A stretch of DNA of 21,713 bases from Hirudo medicinalis (lineage: Eukaryota > Annelida > Clitellata > Hirudinida > Hirudinidae): the NCBI GenBank assembly GCA_011800805.1, contig MPNW01000841.1:5001-26713 (forward strand). Reading direction: 5' to 3'. Shown piece by piece: positions 8,661 through 20,254 of this stretch. The translations under genes were made by a program, and so were the position numbers. The stretch's first letter is position 1, and each line of letters starts with the position of its first letter. Below the pieces are notes generated by a model, which was not told where the DNA came from, did no database searches, and saw only the letters and a program-made list of their open reading frames with translations.

Positions 8661-11600
8661 ATGTTTGACGGCCAGCACAGACAGAGACCAAATCAGTCAT
8701 TCGGGAAAACAGAGAAACCTGTAAGGAAATACTCGTTTCAATTCGCCTGGGTAAACCTATCTTTGGAACTCACTCACTTGTTTAACTGTATATTTTTTAT
8801 TTCAAGATGAATTCCAGAGATACAGTCAAACAAGCGGCTGAAGAAAGAGAGCAACGAACAGTAATAGATTTTTTGTGACTTAATTTCATTTACCTCAAAC
8901 CCAAATTAAAGTTGCATAAAGTGAAATGAAAAAGTGAAAATTGGAAGCCACGTCATCTTTTATCAAATATAATGTCAATTTTAAAATGACATAATTTTCC
9001 TAAATTTCCTAAAAAATGACTTTTAAATCAAAAATATCTGACGCACTTTATCTTATATTTATTCCAGCTTAGAACACAGCAAAATGATAAAGCTTTACTT
9101 ATACAGTCCTGGTGCAGAACTCACTTTGAGAGGAAAAAAACAGTTGGTCACCGGACATGATTACAAGGATTAAATTTAATATTTGAAATTAGAAACTTTG
9201 AGATGATCGGACACCATATTGCAATTTGTAATAAATTGCAGGAGTTAATTGTATCTTTATCGTTATCCGATTTTAATTCCCAATGCATGAATTATTGATC
9301 GTCGTAGAGAAGCGAGATGAGAACGGGGTTCGACTCTGACGTCGGCACGAGCTTCCAGTCCCCCTCTCTTCCGGCGATGCTGTCCCTTTCGAGGAAGCTG
9401 GTTTGCGCCTACAAGCTCGGAAAGGGGGTCCAAAATGAAGTCGACGACGAGAGATTGGTGCGTTTCTCTGTTCGTTAATAATTTCCTAGTGATTGTTAAT
9501 TGATAATATTAATTTCATCGTTTGTAAGATCTTGTTGGTAAGATCATGAACGAACGAACGAATGCTAGACACTCTTTAGGACCTCGAGGCCATCGAAAAG
9601 ATCGTTAATATTATTTCGGCCGACAAAAATTAAGCATTCGAGATGGTCGTGTTTAGTTAAGTAATTATAAACCGCCACAAACAACAGCCATAATAAAGTG
9701 AATTTCAGTTATTATTTACAATAATCTACTCATGACCTTCACAGATTTCTACTTCATTACTGATGCTTCAAATGAGTGAGAAAATACTTGAGGAGGTGGT
9801 TTCCAATGCAGACAAAGGGGTCGTGTTTTCCTCCTACTTGTGGACGTCCGTCAGGATGGTGTTGGAAATCTGTTGCAGGTGAACCTCCGTCACGGCCGTC
9901 ATGCATGTCGTCATCGAAATCGTTGAGGGCATCGTCGTCATCGCCATTAAGGACGCCGTCATGGCCAGCGTCGACGGCACGTTAATTCTTTTTCGTGATT
10001 ATCGTCTCAGATTTATCGAGCACAATGCAGCAAGAAGGGAAGTCCCATTGGATGTTCCCCTGGCTGTCTTGAGTGAATTCACTGACCTCTCCAAATACCC
10101 CGCCCCTGGTGGTCAGAGTTCGCAAGAGACGAGGAATCCTGCTGAGAAATTGATCGGGGAATTGAAAAGACATCTCTGCAATAATGGTGAGAACAGTCAA
10201 TATTATTATTATTAATATTATTTTCATTATTAACATTATTATTATTATCGTTATTATTATTATTAATATCATCATCATTATTATTGTTTTTATTATTATT
10301 ATTGGAATTTGTTGCTATTCATCTTAGGTTACTTCTGTGCAATCAAACTCTTGATCGACAACAAAGTCTCCATGGCCTCGATCAGAGGTGCTCGGCAACA
10401 GCCCGATGACAACATCAACCAAGCACTGCTCGACCTCATAGGAAAGTTTTTTACGTCCGAAGACAAAGAAACGAGGTTTGCGGGCTGCTCTCATTGATAA
10501 CGTTATCGACCGACGCGATGTCATCGCATGACTTCCGCACGTGCACAGGTACGTGGCCTATCAGAAAGCGGCCAAAGAATTGTTTGCCCAGCAACTGACC
10601 AATCAGATGAAGTGCTTCCTGCTCCCCAGTCTCTCCAGTCTGGGTTTCCCTTATGCGGAAATGATCGAGTCTCTCTCTTGCCGACAGTTGCCATGGGACT
10701 TGACGTCCATTCAAACCCTGAACCTGCTCTACAACATCCTGACATTGGGCAAGCCCCACTTTGGTGAGAACCAGCGACAATTGCAACTGCCGATTATCTC
10801 GTTTGGCAGCTGCCGTTTTGGGTTTGTCGATGTTTGAATGTTTTTTTGCAGGGAACATGGGGGTCGAAGAGCTTTGCAACTTTTCTGAAGTTGTCGCCAA
10901 TTTGATTTGTCACGTCGAAAAAGAAGACGCAAGGCACCCTTCCGAAGACCCGGTCAAAGTTAGAATGGACGACGACGACGACGACGATGATGAGGAGGAG
11001 GAGGAGGAAGAAGACGACGAGGAGTTTGACGAGGACGACAAAGCGGACGATGCGGACTGCGAAATCGGAGAACACGAAAGGATGGAATGGTCGAGCGAGT
11101 CGGAGGTGAGCGAGGATGTCTGTGACTTTTCAGCCCGAAAATAACTCCAGAACGAAAACATCGACAGTCTCAAATGGCCGACGAAAAGGCAGAAAAACAG
11201 CTGAAGAAGGTCTGCTTCCACTTGCTGGGCAACCATGGCAGCTTGTCGAATCGTCTCGGCGAACTGCTCAGGAGCGAGCGCGACGGGTGCCTGGCGTCCG
11301 ACGAGCGAGCCATTTCTTCGCTCTGCAAGATCTGCTACAGCCTCATCGGCTTGAAGAAACAAGCCGCCTCTCAACAATATCGGTGAAATCTCGAAGATAG
11401 TGTTTGTTCTCGATTTAAAAACTCGTCTTGAAACCAAAATAAGGATGACTTACGATAAGGACGACGCACGATAACGATGATTATTGCAAATTGCAGCATA
11501 ATTCGTGTGCTCGGATGCAGTCCGACCTTCGTGAGGAAGGTGTGGGAAATAATATCGACTCCTTCGAGCGACAGGTGAGTGATTAAAATCGAGAAACGAA

Positions 11601-13566
11601 CTGTCGTCATCCATTCGCATTTTTTTTATTGATAAACATTTGTAATGCCGTTAAGTTGTTTTTGTGCGACGGCACCACGTTCTGGCACTACGTTCGCGAC
11701 GTCTCGTTCAGGTTCGACGCTTACCTGGTGCGCGTGTCCAGAGCCTCGAAAGACGACACCCTTTCCGAACTTCCCCTCCTCTCCACCTTCTGCAACGCGT
11801 ACAGCTACCAACTCATCATCACCAGCGATGCCGACATCACCAAGGAAGAAAGTGGGTGAAATATCTCAGTGATGACAATGATTATGACGACGACGATGGT
11901 GGTGATGATGATGATGATGATGCTATGATGAGTGGATATGTGAATAAATTAGCATTTTAGGTCGTAATTTTAAGGATGACATCATTTGCACTTAAGCGAA
12001 CAGCCAGGTCAAGACCTTTGGAGACCTCCAAACTCTCTCCAATGTGGCTCTGACTCTCAGGAATTGCTGCCTCGGTCTTGTCCTTCTCACTCACAACAAG
12101 CTCAAGCACGTCGGAGGTGGCACCCTGTCGTCCAACGGTCAAGAGAGGAACAATGATTACTACAGAGTCTTCAAGGTCCGACTTTGTGATCAAATTATAA
12201 TTACATTAACATAACCAATGATGATGATGATGATGACGATGACGATGACAGGAAGCGGTGGCTCTGACGAGGCAGTTGTACGAGAGAAACTGCAGGATCA
12301 AATTCTGCTCGAGCGAAGATTGGGTTGCACCGGGATGGGTGAGTGATGATGTTGGTCAAGGTCACTATTGCATAATTATTATACTCGACCCTCCAACGGC
12401 CTCGCTACCGTGGCCTACCTTCGAGGTCTCGGGGATGCAAATGCACCCCGATGTTTGTTTGGCGAATTACTTGAAAATAGTAATCCATATCACTAAAACT
12501 GTCAAGAAATGACTCGGTAAACGATGAATATTAAATTTTATCGAATAAATCAAACTCGGTCGTGTAAAATGTCGTGACGTGCGTCAATTTCTTGCCCGTT
12601 CCCCGGTAAATCATTGTAAATTTACTCTTTCGTTACTCGTCACCTTAACATCGTCGTTAACTTGCATCCAATCATGCACTTCCTCTCTCACAATTAACAT
12701 AAACCCACTCACCAAAGAACAAGTAATGTAAGAAAAAAGATACAAAGACAGAGCTTCAAAATCGACTCACAAATGTGCAACAATTCACGACACGACGACA
12801 GTAACGTGGAACGTCTCGGAAAATATAATCATTAATATTAACTAATTAATGATAATTAATTGATGAATGGTTAATAATTAATTATTGGATAACTAATAAC
12901 AGCTAATTAATAATTAATTAACTATAATAATAACAACTATAATAATTAATTAACTATAATAATAATAATAATAATAACTATAATAATTAATTAACTATAA
13001 TAATAATAATAACTATAATAATTAATTAACTATAATAATAATAACTATAATAATTAATTAACTATAATAATACTAATAACTATAATAATTAATTAACTAT
13101 AATAATAATAATAACTATAATAATTAATTAACTATAATAATAATAACTATAATAATTAATTAACTATGATAATAATAATAACTATAATAATTAATTAACT
13201 ATAATAATAGTAACTATAATAATTAATTAACTATAATAATAATAATAACTATAATAATTAATTAACTATAATAATAATAACTATAATAATTAATTATTAA
13301 CCCCCTGCAAAAGCACACAAAGTCGTTTTGATCTAATATTCATCAATAATAATTAATTAATTAATAATTAATTATATCATGTGTCGACTCACTGTTCTCG
13401 TGTCGTCGCCTTCTTTATGAGTAATCGTCGGCGTTTCCATCGTTGCAGTCCCTGGACCTCCTCGGACCCAACTGCCGAAACTTCCTCGACCACAAAATGT
13501 GGAACTCCTTGGAGTTAGGTAACATCGACCGAGAACATGTTATTATTGTTGTTGTTATTATTATTA

Positions 13567-13600
<34 letters not shown>

Positions 13601-16523
13601 GTTGTTGTTGTTATTATACTATTATTATTATTATATTATTGTTATTGTTATTATTATTATATATTGTAAATGTAAATGTACTTCATTTATATAGCGCCAT
13701 ATGCATAGCGTCAGAGGCGCTTCTTGTCGACCATTTATATAGCGCTCCTTCCCGAGGGCGCTTGCGGCAGTGCAGGCTGGGTTTCGAAGACGACATATTA
13801 CGACTGTTGCCATTACCGCCGTATGCAGGAACGTAACCCGTTCGGCCAACCTGCAATGACCTGCAATTGTTGTTATTTTTATTATTATTACATGTTATGG
13901 AACAAGTTGCTTGCAGGCAGGGGTCACCTCTCAGCCAGTGAGGTCTCAAAGTTGGTCATCTTGAAAGAGTTGCCATTCACGATAAATTTCTCAGAGAGAG
14001 TGGAGGTGTGTGTTGCCATACTTTATTGTTGTGCATGTCTGTGTTATTAAATAATAATAATAATAATAATAATAAAGAATAATAATAATTAATGAATAAT
14101 AATAATAATAATAATAAAGAATAATAATAATTATGAATAATAATAGTAATAATAATAATAATAAAGAATAATAATAATTAATGAATAATAATAGTAATAA
14201 TAATAATAATAACAATAGTAATAACAATGGTAATAAACAATCAAACTATTATTAAATTAAATTCATTTAAATCTTCCTCAGCTTGCCTTGCCTTAATCGA
14301 ACTCATCTCATTTTATATATTTGCACATCTGCATAAATTATGAAAATCAATTTGCGGCTCGTCGGCTTATCTTGGTCATACATTGCAGTTCTTCAGGAGC
14401 CTGCTGAGCAGGGACAAGCCGGAGACGAGGTCGGGTCCTTGGAATTCGGGAGAAACCATCAAGATCAGGAGGAAGTACATCTACGAGGATGCCTTCCGCA
14501 ACCTCAACGAAAAAAACGGTGAAGATTGTGGTGGTGATGATGATGGTGGTATTGGTGATGTTGGTGGTGGTGTGGTGATGATGATGGTGATGGTGGTAGA
14601 TGGATTTAGTGATCACACTGAATGCCTATCAACTGACGTTAAACTAATCTAACTCCAGTGCCTGACATGAAGGTAAAGCTGCACTTCTCCCTCATCAGTG
14701 CCCTGGGTCTGGAAGAGCCTGGAATAGATGGCGGTGGGGTCTTCAGGGAGACCCTGAGGGAGATAATAAAAGCTGGATTCAACCCCGAGCTGGGTTTTTT
14801 CCAGGCCACTCCGGAAGGGATGCTCCACCCGAACCATCTGGCAGAGAAGGTCAACAAAGAGTATCTCAAGCATTTCTTCTTCCTCGGTAGAATCTTGGGG
14901 AAAGTGAGTCTGACGACATTTGTGCTGATTATGGATGATTTTTACCTGCTTTGTCTTCGATGACATCTTCGATTGTCCTATTGTTTCGACGACTTGTCAT
15001 CTCTGACGTTTATGCCCCTCCTCCTCATCAGGCCGTGTATGCCCGACTGTTGGTCGATCTTCCGTTGGCCAGCTTCTTCCTTGTCAAGCTCCTGAGCCAA
15101 GAAACTACTAGATTGGACATTCACCACCTCACTTCGCTGGATCCAAAAATTTACAAGTGGGTGGCTCTTGTGGAAAATGGAGATGCTGGCAAACTTGCAC
15201 ATGATAACTAATTTGAATGATACTGAACGAGCATCACCTTTATCATTTGAATGATATTAAACTAGCATCACCTCTATCATAATTTTTATTACTAACGACG
15301 CAGGAACCTCCTTTCTCTGAGGGATCCCCAAGTAGACGTCAAGAACCTCGACTTGTACTTTGCCGTGGACTGCGACATGCTCGGTGCCATCGAGGTAGCA
15401 ACGACTTTTAACGATGACGATGACAACATCATGATCGTCGATGACTTAATTCCAGACGGTCGAATTGAAGCCCAATGGCTCAAACATCCAGGTAGACAAT
15501 CAGAACAAGTTTGAATACATACACCTGCTCGCTGACTGGTATCTCAACAAGAGGGTTAGTTATTCAAGTAGATATTCAATATATATAGATATTCAAGTAA
15601 CCATTCTTAGTTATGTTATGATTATCATGTTGATGGGGCTAGGGTTAATTAGGGTTAGATCATTGTCTGGCAGATAAATTGTCAGCTGTTATTACATAGC
15701 ACGTCTTGATGCCCATTCGTCATTGGCTTAACCGATTGACCAATCACAGATAAAAAGGCATTGCATGGCATTCAGGAGTGGATTGGCCAGTGTCGTGGAC
15801 ATTGATTGGCTGAGAATGTTTGACCACAACGAGCTGCAGTTCCTCATATCGGGGGCTAATGTACCCATTGACCTTGAAGACCTCAAGAGGAACACAAACT
15901 ACACAGGTGACTGTGATGATGATGATGACGGTGGTGGTGGTGATGATGATGGTGGTGGTGATGATGATGATGGTGGTGATGATGAAATTGCTGTAAAGAA
16001 TGTAGTAACAGTTGCATTTACCTTGTTATTGATGTCACCAACATGATGGTCATCATCATCATCATCGATCATTATTATTATCATCCCAATCACCACTTTC
16101 CTTGTTGTTGCTTTTACAAAGGCGGATATACCATCGACCACGAGGTCATCCAAAACTTCTGGTCCATCGTCGAAGAATTCACAGAAACCCAACGACAAGA
16201 CCTCCTCAAGTTCGTCACTTGCAGTCCCAGGGCTCCTCTCTACGGCTTCAAGGTGAGATCGATCGAGCGAGCGAACAAGCAAAAGTTTGGTTGTTGCTTA
16301 AAAATGGCCTCATGAATTCTGTTCGATGAAACATCTAACGACCCACCGGCAGGAGCTGCGGCCGTCCTTTTGCATCCACCTGGCCGGAACGGAGACCGAC
16401 AGACTCCCGACCTCGAGCACCTGCATGAACCTCTTGAAACTGCCGGCGTTCAAAGATCGAGCGACTCTCAAAGAGAAACTTCTGAAGGCAGTCGAGCTCG
16501 GAGCTGGGTTTGAACTCAGCTGA
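8661..16523 (+). CDS. UBE3C: HECT-type E3 ubiquitin-protein ligase UBE3C, complete, 24 exons
   Basis: UBE3C extends ubiquitin chains on proteasome-bound substrates. Exons: 8661-8720, 8807-8860, 9068-9142, 9308-9457, 9745-9878, 10011-10186, 10328-10475, 10549-10763, 10852-11105, 11168-11382, 11497-11574, 11712-11855, 12004-12175, 12252-12338, 13449-13518, 13917-14005, 14389-14518, 14659-14903, 15032-15156, 15304-15394, 15456-15554, 15750-15906, 16122-16252, 16353-16523. All introns are GT-AG and all phases agree; the model is 1089 residues (human, from memory, 1083). The N-terminus [16 protein letters not shown], an IQ motif ([15 protein letters not shown], residues 48-62), an acidic linker near residues 377-407, a central helical region and a HECT domain from about residue 750 run in the family's order. 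The C-terminus GAGFELS fits UBE3C rather than UBE3B. Less certain: the donor of exon 3 (GTTGGT), the start of exon 10 (11168 is chosen by phase; an in-phase alternative is at 11201) and the start of exon 12. The ATG at 8661 fits the family N-terminus. Confidence 0.93.
10198..10305. repeat. (ATT)n microsatellite in UBE3C intron 6
   Basis: ATT-rich low complexity fills most of this 141-bp intron. Confidence 0.9.
10968..11045 (+). other. Acidic Asp/Glu tract within UBE3C exon 9
   Basis: About eight Asp and seven Glu in a row are followed by [15 protein letters not shown], encoded by GAC/GAT and GAG/GAA codons. It sits where vertebrate UBE3C also has a Ser/Glu-rich acidic linker. The in-frame GAC/GAG runs resemble the genome's microsatellites, so the linker may have grown by triplet expansion. 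Confidence 0.85.
11874..11935. repeat. GAT/GAC microsatellite in UBE3C intron 12
   Basis: GAT, GAC and GGT triplets begin about 20 bases after the donor at 11856. Confidence 0.85.
12220..12250. repeat. (GAT/GAC)n run forming the 3' end of UBE3C intron 13
   Basis: The run continues directly into the AG acceptor at 12250-12251. There is no pyrimidine tract in the last 30 bases of this 76-bp intron. Confidence 0.9.
12339..12892. other. UBE3C intron 14, unique AT-rich part
   Basis: I see no additional UBE3C exon. The vertebrate protein has somewhat more sequence at this point, so a small missed exon here is possible, but the chosen splice 12338 to 13449 keeps the frame. Confidence 0.5.
12893..13296. 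repeat. AT-only minisatellite in UBE3C intron 14
   Basis: About 12 copies of a unit of 31-38 bp with an invariant core CTATAATAATTAATTAA and a variable number of AAT triplets after it. It therefore combines a fixed block with a nested microsatellite. Confidence 0.9.
13540..13670. repeat. (TTA)n / (TTG)n microsatellite in UBE3C intron 15
   Basis: TTA triplets with a TTG block near 13600 end next to the dispersed element at 13682. Confidence 0.9.
13682..13860 (+). mobile_element. Interspersed element, copy B, in UBE3C intron 15
   Basis: The first 39 bases match the inverted copy at 1182-1220. CATTTATATAGCGC occurs twice, at 13684 and 13732, as a 48-bp-spaced direct repeat. The whole GC-richer block to about 13860 interrupts TTA-rich intron sequence, so it looks inserted. 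It has no coding capacity and may be a SINE or a short non-autonomous DNA element. Boundaries after 13720 are inferred from composition. Confidence 0.55.
14048..14230. repeat. (AAT)n microsatellite with higher-order copies in UBE3C intron 16
   Basis: AAT runs are punctuated by AAAGAATAATAATAATTAATG-like segments three times at about 60-bp spacing, showing duplication of a larger unit. Confidence 0.9.
14520..14603. repeat. GGT/GAT microsatellite at the start of UBE3C intron 17
   Basis: GGT and GAT triplets begin about 10 bases after the donor at 14519. Confidence 0.85.
14659..16523 (+). other. UBE3C: HECT catalytic domain exons of UBE3C (exons 18-24)
   Basis: Exon 18 encodes the N-lobe hallmark [13 protein letters not shown] and LGRILGK. 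Exon 19 gives [13 protein letters not shown] and [10 protein letters not shown]. Exon 22 gives [17 protein letters not shown]. Exon 23 gives [18 protein letters not shown]. The last exon carries [14 protein letters not shown], whose Cys is the thioester-forming residue (model residue 1057, codon 16422-16424). The final LS and the FxLS tail typical of active HECT ligases are intact. No frame break is seen, so the enzyme should be catalytically competent. Confidence 0.95.
15908..15985. repeat. GAT/GGT microsatellite at the start of UBE3C intron 22
   Basis: The run begins within about 10 bases of the donor at 15907 and has the same composition as in intron 17. Confidence 0.85.
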
Positions 16524-16900
16524 GTCTCCCCAGAGTTGTCGGAGGTTTTTGCCAGCTTTCGGAAGATGTCGTGCAATTGATGCAGGAGTGAAGTGCGAAG
16601 GATTGACGGAACAGAATGACCGACGGAGGGTTGGCAGTGGTGCGAGTTCTTCTGAGGCTTTCCATGCTCGTGTTTACTGAATTTGGAGTCTGACGTCTTT
16701 GCGATCGTTTGTGCCCGTGGTTCACTATTATTACAGCGATGTTAACACCAGCCTTTACCGATGTTATTATATAAAGCCTGTTACACGAGAACCGCTGCTC
16801 TCCAAGCACCGTCGACTGAGCAGATTGATTTTATTCTTAAAAACATGAAAACATTTTTTTTTCGTTTTGCATGAAATCCACTTTTAAACTGCAATTAGTG
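16524..16900 (+). other. Presumed UBE3C 3' UTR
   Basis: No long frame follows the stop codon. TATAAA at 16770-16775 is a possible variant poly(A) signal about 250 bases after the stop; the first perfect AATAAA is at 17330-17335. Confidence 0.4.
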
Positions 16901-18940
16901 AGATCGAAATTTGAATGTTTTTCGAAAATTTGTGTTCACGCCGGAAACGAACACGAGAAGACCCTGGCGCACCTCTTGCGCATCATTGAATTGAAATCGA
17001 CGGGGCTTCGGGCTGCAGAGGGATCGCGAGATGCTGTTGTCGTCATGGTGATAATGACGCCCTCGGGTGGGTATTATTTATGTAGCTCTTAATGCACGGT
17101 ACCGAGTGCATTCGAGCATTAACGAAGGGCATTAGCTGAATGCGAATGTTGTTTTCCACCCATTACGTCTTGCAGAGTGCTTACGATGATAATTTTGCGA
17201 TGATTAAGTAATTAGTCCAGTGTTCATTAAGTGCTAGATTATTCCTCGTCACTCATAGCTGGGGACTTCCAAGGCATTTAAGACTCTTTGAAGATTTAAG
17301 AATTTGAAGATTTTAAGATTGAAACCTTAAATAAAAGCAGATCGTTAGAACTTCTCGTCGTCAAAGTCAAACAATCGTCCTTCGTTCCAGATGCAACTCT
17401 TTAATTTTCTCGAAGCGAGATCACGAGAAAAAAAGCGACTAAGAACTAAGCAATTTAGCCATGGGCGATCAATTTTTTGAGTCATTAATTTCGATGGCAA
17501 AATTTGCGATGCCACCAGGATTTATTGCTGCTTCAGCATTTGCCTCGCAGCGGACCATCCTCCCTCCAAAGACGATAAATTTCCATCACCCAGATGCTTT
17601 ATTTCACAAATAAATCAACGTCCTTCGGGACAAGCAGACAGGAGCGGACATCGCCTTTTTATAGCAAAGATCCTCTGAAGAAGTTTTCTTCATCTTTTAT
17701 CATTCGCCAGAAAATTCTAATTTTTTAAATAATTTTTTTATTATTAAATAAAAATACAGTTATGATTTATGATGACACTCACTCATTATTATTGAGTGTT
17801 ATGATACGCCCATCCCTATTTATGCTAATGAGGAAACTTCATTCGTTGTTACGCTGTTTGAAAAGTCGTCAGTTGAAATACGGTTAAGGTTTTGATTGTT
17901 TTATTTAAGAAAATAATTTGAATTTTATCAACTTCATTAATGCAAAATACAAACTTTTTCCATTGAAATGTTTGAGATTTAAATGAATTATTGAAAAACA
18001 GTGAAACCCTAACAAAACAAGACGAATTTAGAGCTCATTCCCACTCTGCGACTCCGTCGTTAACTACAAGTGACCGCCACCACCGCCATTTTTCACGATG
18101 CTCCGATAATTGAATGAGCGACGAAAACAGACTTTCCAGAGTTGGAAAGTTGACCCTTCCTCGTCCGTGCTGACTTGAAGGGACCCGAAATTATGTGCTC
18201 ATCGAGAGAGGGTAGAAATAGAATCGTCATTTATTTAGCGTGCTTAACCTTTGACATCTTGACCTCAATCCTCCGTGCATGGTTGACCTTGGAGCTTGAT
18301 CTTCCTTATATGGTTTCGGTGACTTTTCATTCCAGGCGTGGAAGAGAACAATAAAAGCGGATGTGCTCCTCCAAGGGTTCTAAGGTTCAGTGGAATGACT
18401 TTTCTCTTGCAAGAGAGCGAATCTAAAGCAGACATTGGTTGCAGAGTTTTTAAATAGGCATTTTACCATGAATAAATTTTAAATGCTTTAAATCACTTGA
18501 TCAAAATTTTGTAAAAAGAGTTGGATTTAGAAGAGTTTATTTGAAAATCATTATTACTCTAAACCTACTTCATGAAACCCATCATCGGTGGCCATCACAG
18601 GTCAATGGAGATCTCCAGCTCGTGATTGGTCGAGACTTTCGGGGTGAGGGAGGGCTTGATTGAGTTTAGTGATGCGAGCTCGAAATATGTCAAATGATTT
18701 ATTTTTAAATTTAAAAAATAAATAAAAATGTTTAATTTAAAAAAATTTTTTTATTGTTTAAATATTAAATAAACAAAAAAAAAACAAACAAAAGCAATTT
18801 CCAATAAAAACGTAGAAATGTTAAAATTTTGTGGTTTTTATGATCTTTGTATTTTTCAGACTTTGGTCTTCACTCCTCTGTTCACTTTTTGAGCGCATCA
18901 CACTAATGTGTAATGTCATTTCGAAAGAGATGAAAGAATC
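16901..18940. other. Intergenic region with no recognised gene
   Basis: Moderately AT-rich unique sequence. A 73-codon frame at 16871-17092 has no recognisable motif and no splice support. I see no long tandem repeats, no RNA gene and no transposon terminal repeats. Confidence 0.5.
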
Positions 18941-18945
18941 AATAT

Positions 18946-19660
18946 TTGAGTGATGTATTCTGGGATAAGCGGCGTGACCTTTTGACATTGTTGAAACCTA
19001 TTTCAGAGAAGATCACAATAAATGAAGCTGATAAATCTCAGATATCCACCATGGCCAAATTGTTTCCAGAGCTGGACAGCCATTTCGAATGCATTCTTCG
19101 CAATCTACTCCTCCCTGACCAAGAAGCGTGAAAGACAAAAAGCAGCTCTTTCAGATAGAAAAATTGTTTTTTTGAAAAAGATACATGACGCTGTTCACCT
19201 ACTTGACCCTCGCTACATTGACTTTACCCTTCCTCAGGGATTTTAAGGGAGAATTACCCTTCCTCAGGGTAAGATGAGGGTAAGGGTAGCATAAGATGCT
19301 AGCGGATTTATAAGCAGCCTGTCATTACAACTGACTGTGAATGCTTCCAGAGTAATGATGACTTTAGTCAATCATCGATGCAAAAATGGATTGTGGGCAG
19401 AGACGAAAATCATTCGGGAGTCCAGGCACTAATTGAACCCTTGACATGGTGGAAAGGGATGTGTTCGTCCGTCATAGCCAATTTCAAAATTGGCTTTAAT
19501 CTTTTATCATTACCAACAACAACTGCTTCTTGTGGAATAATTTTCAGCACTTATTTTGACATTCAAACAGTGAAATGTAATATTTGTCAGACGACAACAG
19601 CCGATCGAGTGGGGGAAACTATCGTGTTTATTTCACAAAATGTAATTTTGTTTTCAGGCG
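18946..19660 (+). pseudogene. Decayed hAT-family transposase (C-terminal half)
   Basis: Three pieces in different frames read in order along a hAT transposase. 18946-19131 has VFWDKRRDLLTLLKPISE and LFPELDSHFECILRNLL, the helical region before the last domain, ending in an internal TGA. A shifted frame from about 19122 to 19246 has DRKIVFLKKIHDAVHLLD then PRY, matching the family's F-x-K-PIH-x-A-x-LLDPRY. 19378-19660 has EPLTWWKGMC, FNLLSLPTTTA and ETIVFISQN, matching the C-terminal dimerisation region (PxxWW, iLslP-T-S/T-A, lvFIxxN). Key residues are lost: the usual ER-x-FS after the LPxTSA motif reads GIIFSTY here. Frameshifts, an internal stop and missing N-terminal zinc-finger and catalytic segments make it inactive. 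I saw no terminal inverted repeats. Confidence 0.75.
19226..19270 (+). repeat. Short direct repeat TACCCTTCCTCAGGG inside the hAT fragment
   Basis: The 15-base motif occurs twice about 29 bases apart, starting near 19226 and 19255. It is a small local duplication that adds to the disruption of the transposase frame. Confidence 0.7.
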
Positions 19661-19663
19661 TTG

Positions 19664-19665
19664 GT

Positions 19666-19755
<90 letters not shown>

Positions 19756-19773
19756 GCAACCACAACAACCACA
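19664..19773. repeat. (CAA)n microsatellite
   Basis: About 32 uninterrupted CAA units and then interrupted ones, directly after the hAT C-terminal remnant. Confidence 0.95.
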
Positions 19774-19875
19774 GCAGCCACAGATGGTGAAAATGTTGTT
19801 TGTGCGATGACATTTAACTGACATCGCCGCTGAAATTATCGCAGTTTTTTTTGCAATAAATTTTTTAAATATTCG

Positions 19876-19939
19876 TTTTTGACGTTAACACGAGTTTGAC
19901 ATTTACATGTTTTTGACATTAACACGAGTTTGACATTTA
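19876..19939 (+). repeat. Two-copy 34-bp direct repeat
   Basis: TTTTTGACRTTAACACGAGT plus TTGACATTTA occurs at 19876 and 19910 with one mismatch. Confidence 0.85.
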
Positions 19940-20254
19940 TTTTGAAGCAACAAATTTTGAAAAATTAAACAAAAAGTCCAATCACTAATTGAGTCCTCTT
20001 GACGATGCGATGAGTGATGAATTTAACTCCGACCAACAGTTTTTCAATATTGCATGCTGGCAGCCATCTTGGATCGTCCGTGCACTCATCCACTCGTTCT
20101 TCTTTCCATCTTTATTTCTTTCTATCGTTTTGTCGTTTGAGGGTTTTAAACACAATCAGTGTTTTAAGATATTTGGATCAACACTTCGAATTTCAAAGAA
20201 GAATTAGCCTCGCTTTTACACTTTTACACGGTCTCCTCGACAGGCAGGAATAAC

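Noticed and set aside
9582..9635. A possible extra UBE3C exon reading [17 protein letters not shown] after a TTTAG acceptor
   Set aside because: It reaches a stop before a good donor. The direct splice 9457 to 9745 keeps phase 0 and already gives a protein length slightly above the human one in this part.
10451..11437. Long minus-strand frames opposite UBE3C exons 7-10 (up to 175 codons)
   Set aside because: They are shadows of the UBE3C coding exons; the poly-Ser stretch is the complement of the acidic tract.
13008..13290. Possible CRISPR-like array in the regularly spaced AT repeats
   Set aside because: The spacers are just variable AAT triplets, the unit is AT-only and it lies in a UBE3C intron of a eukaryote.
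16871..17092. A 73-codon + strand frame downstream of UBE3C
   Set aside because: There is no motif, no splice signals and no match to any family I know. It is probably chance.
19378..19821. A 147-codon frame with a polythreonine stretch taken as a real Thr-rich protein
   Set aside because: The first part is the hAT dimerisation-region remnant and the Thr run is the CAA microsatellite read in frame.
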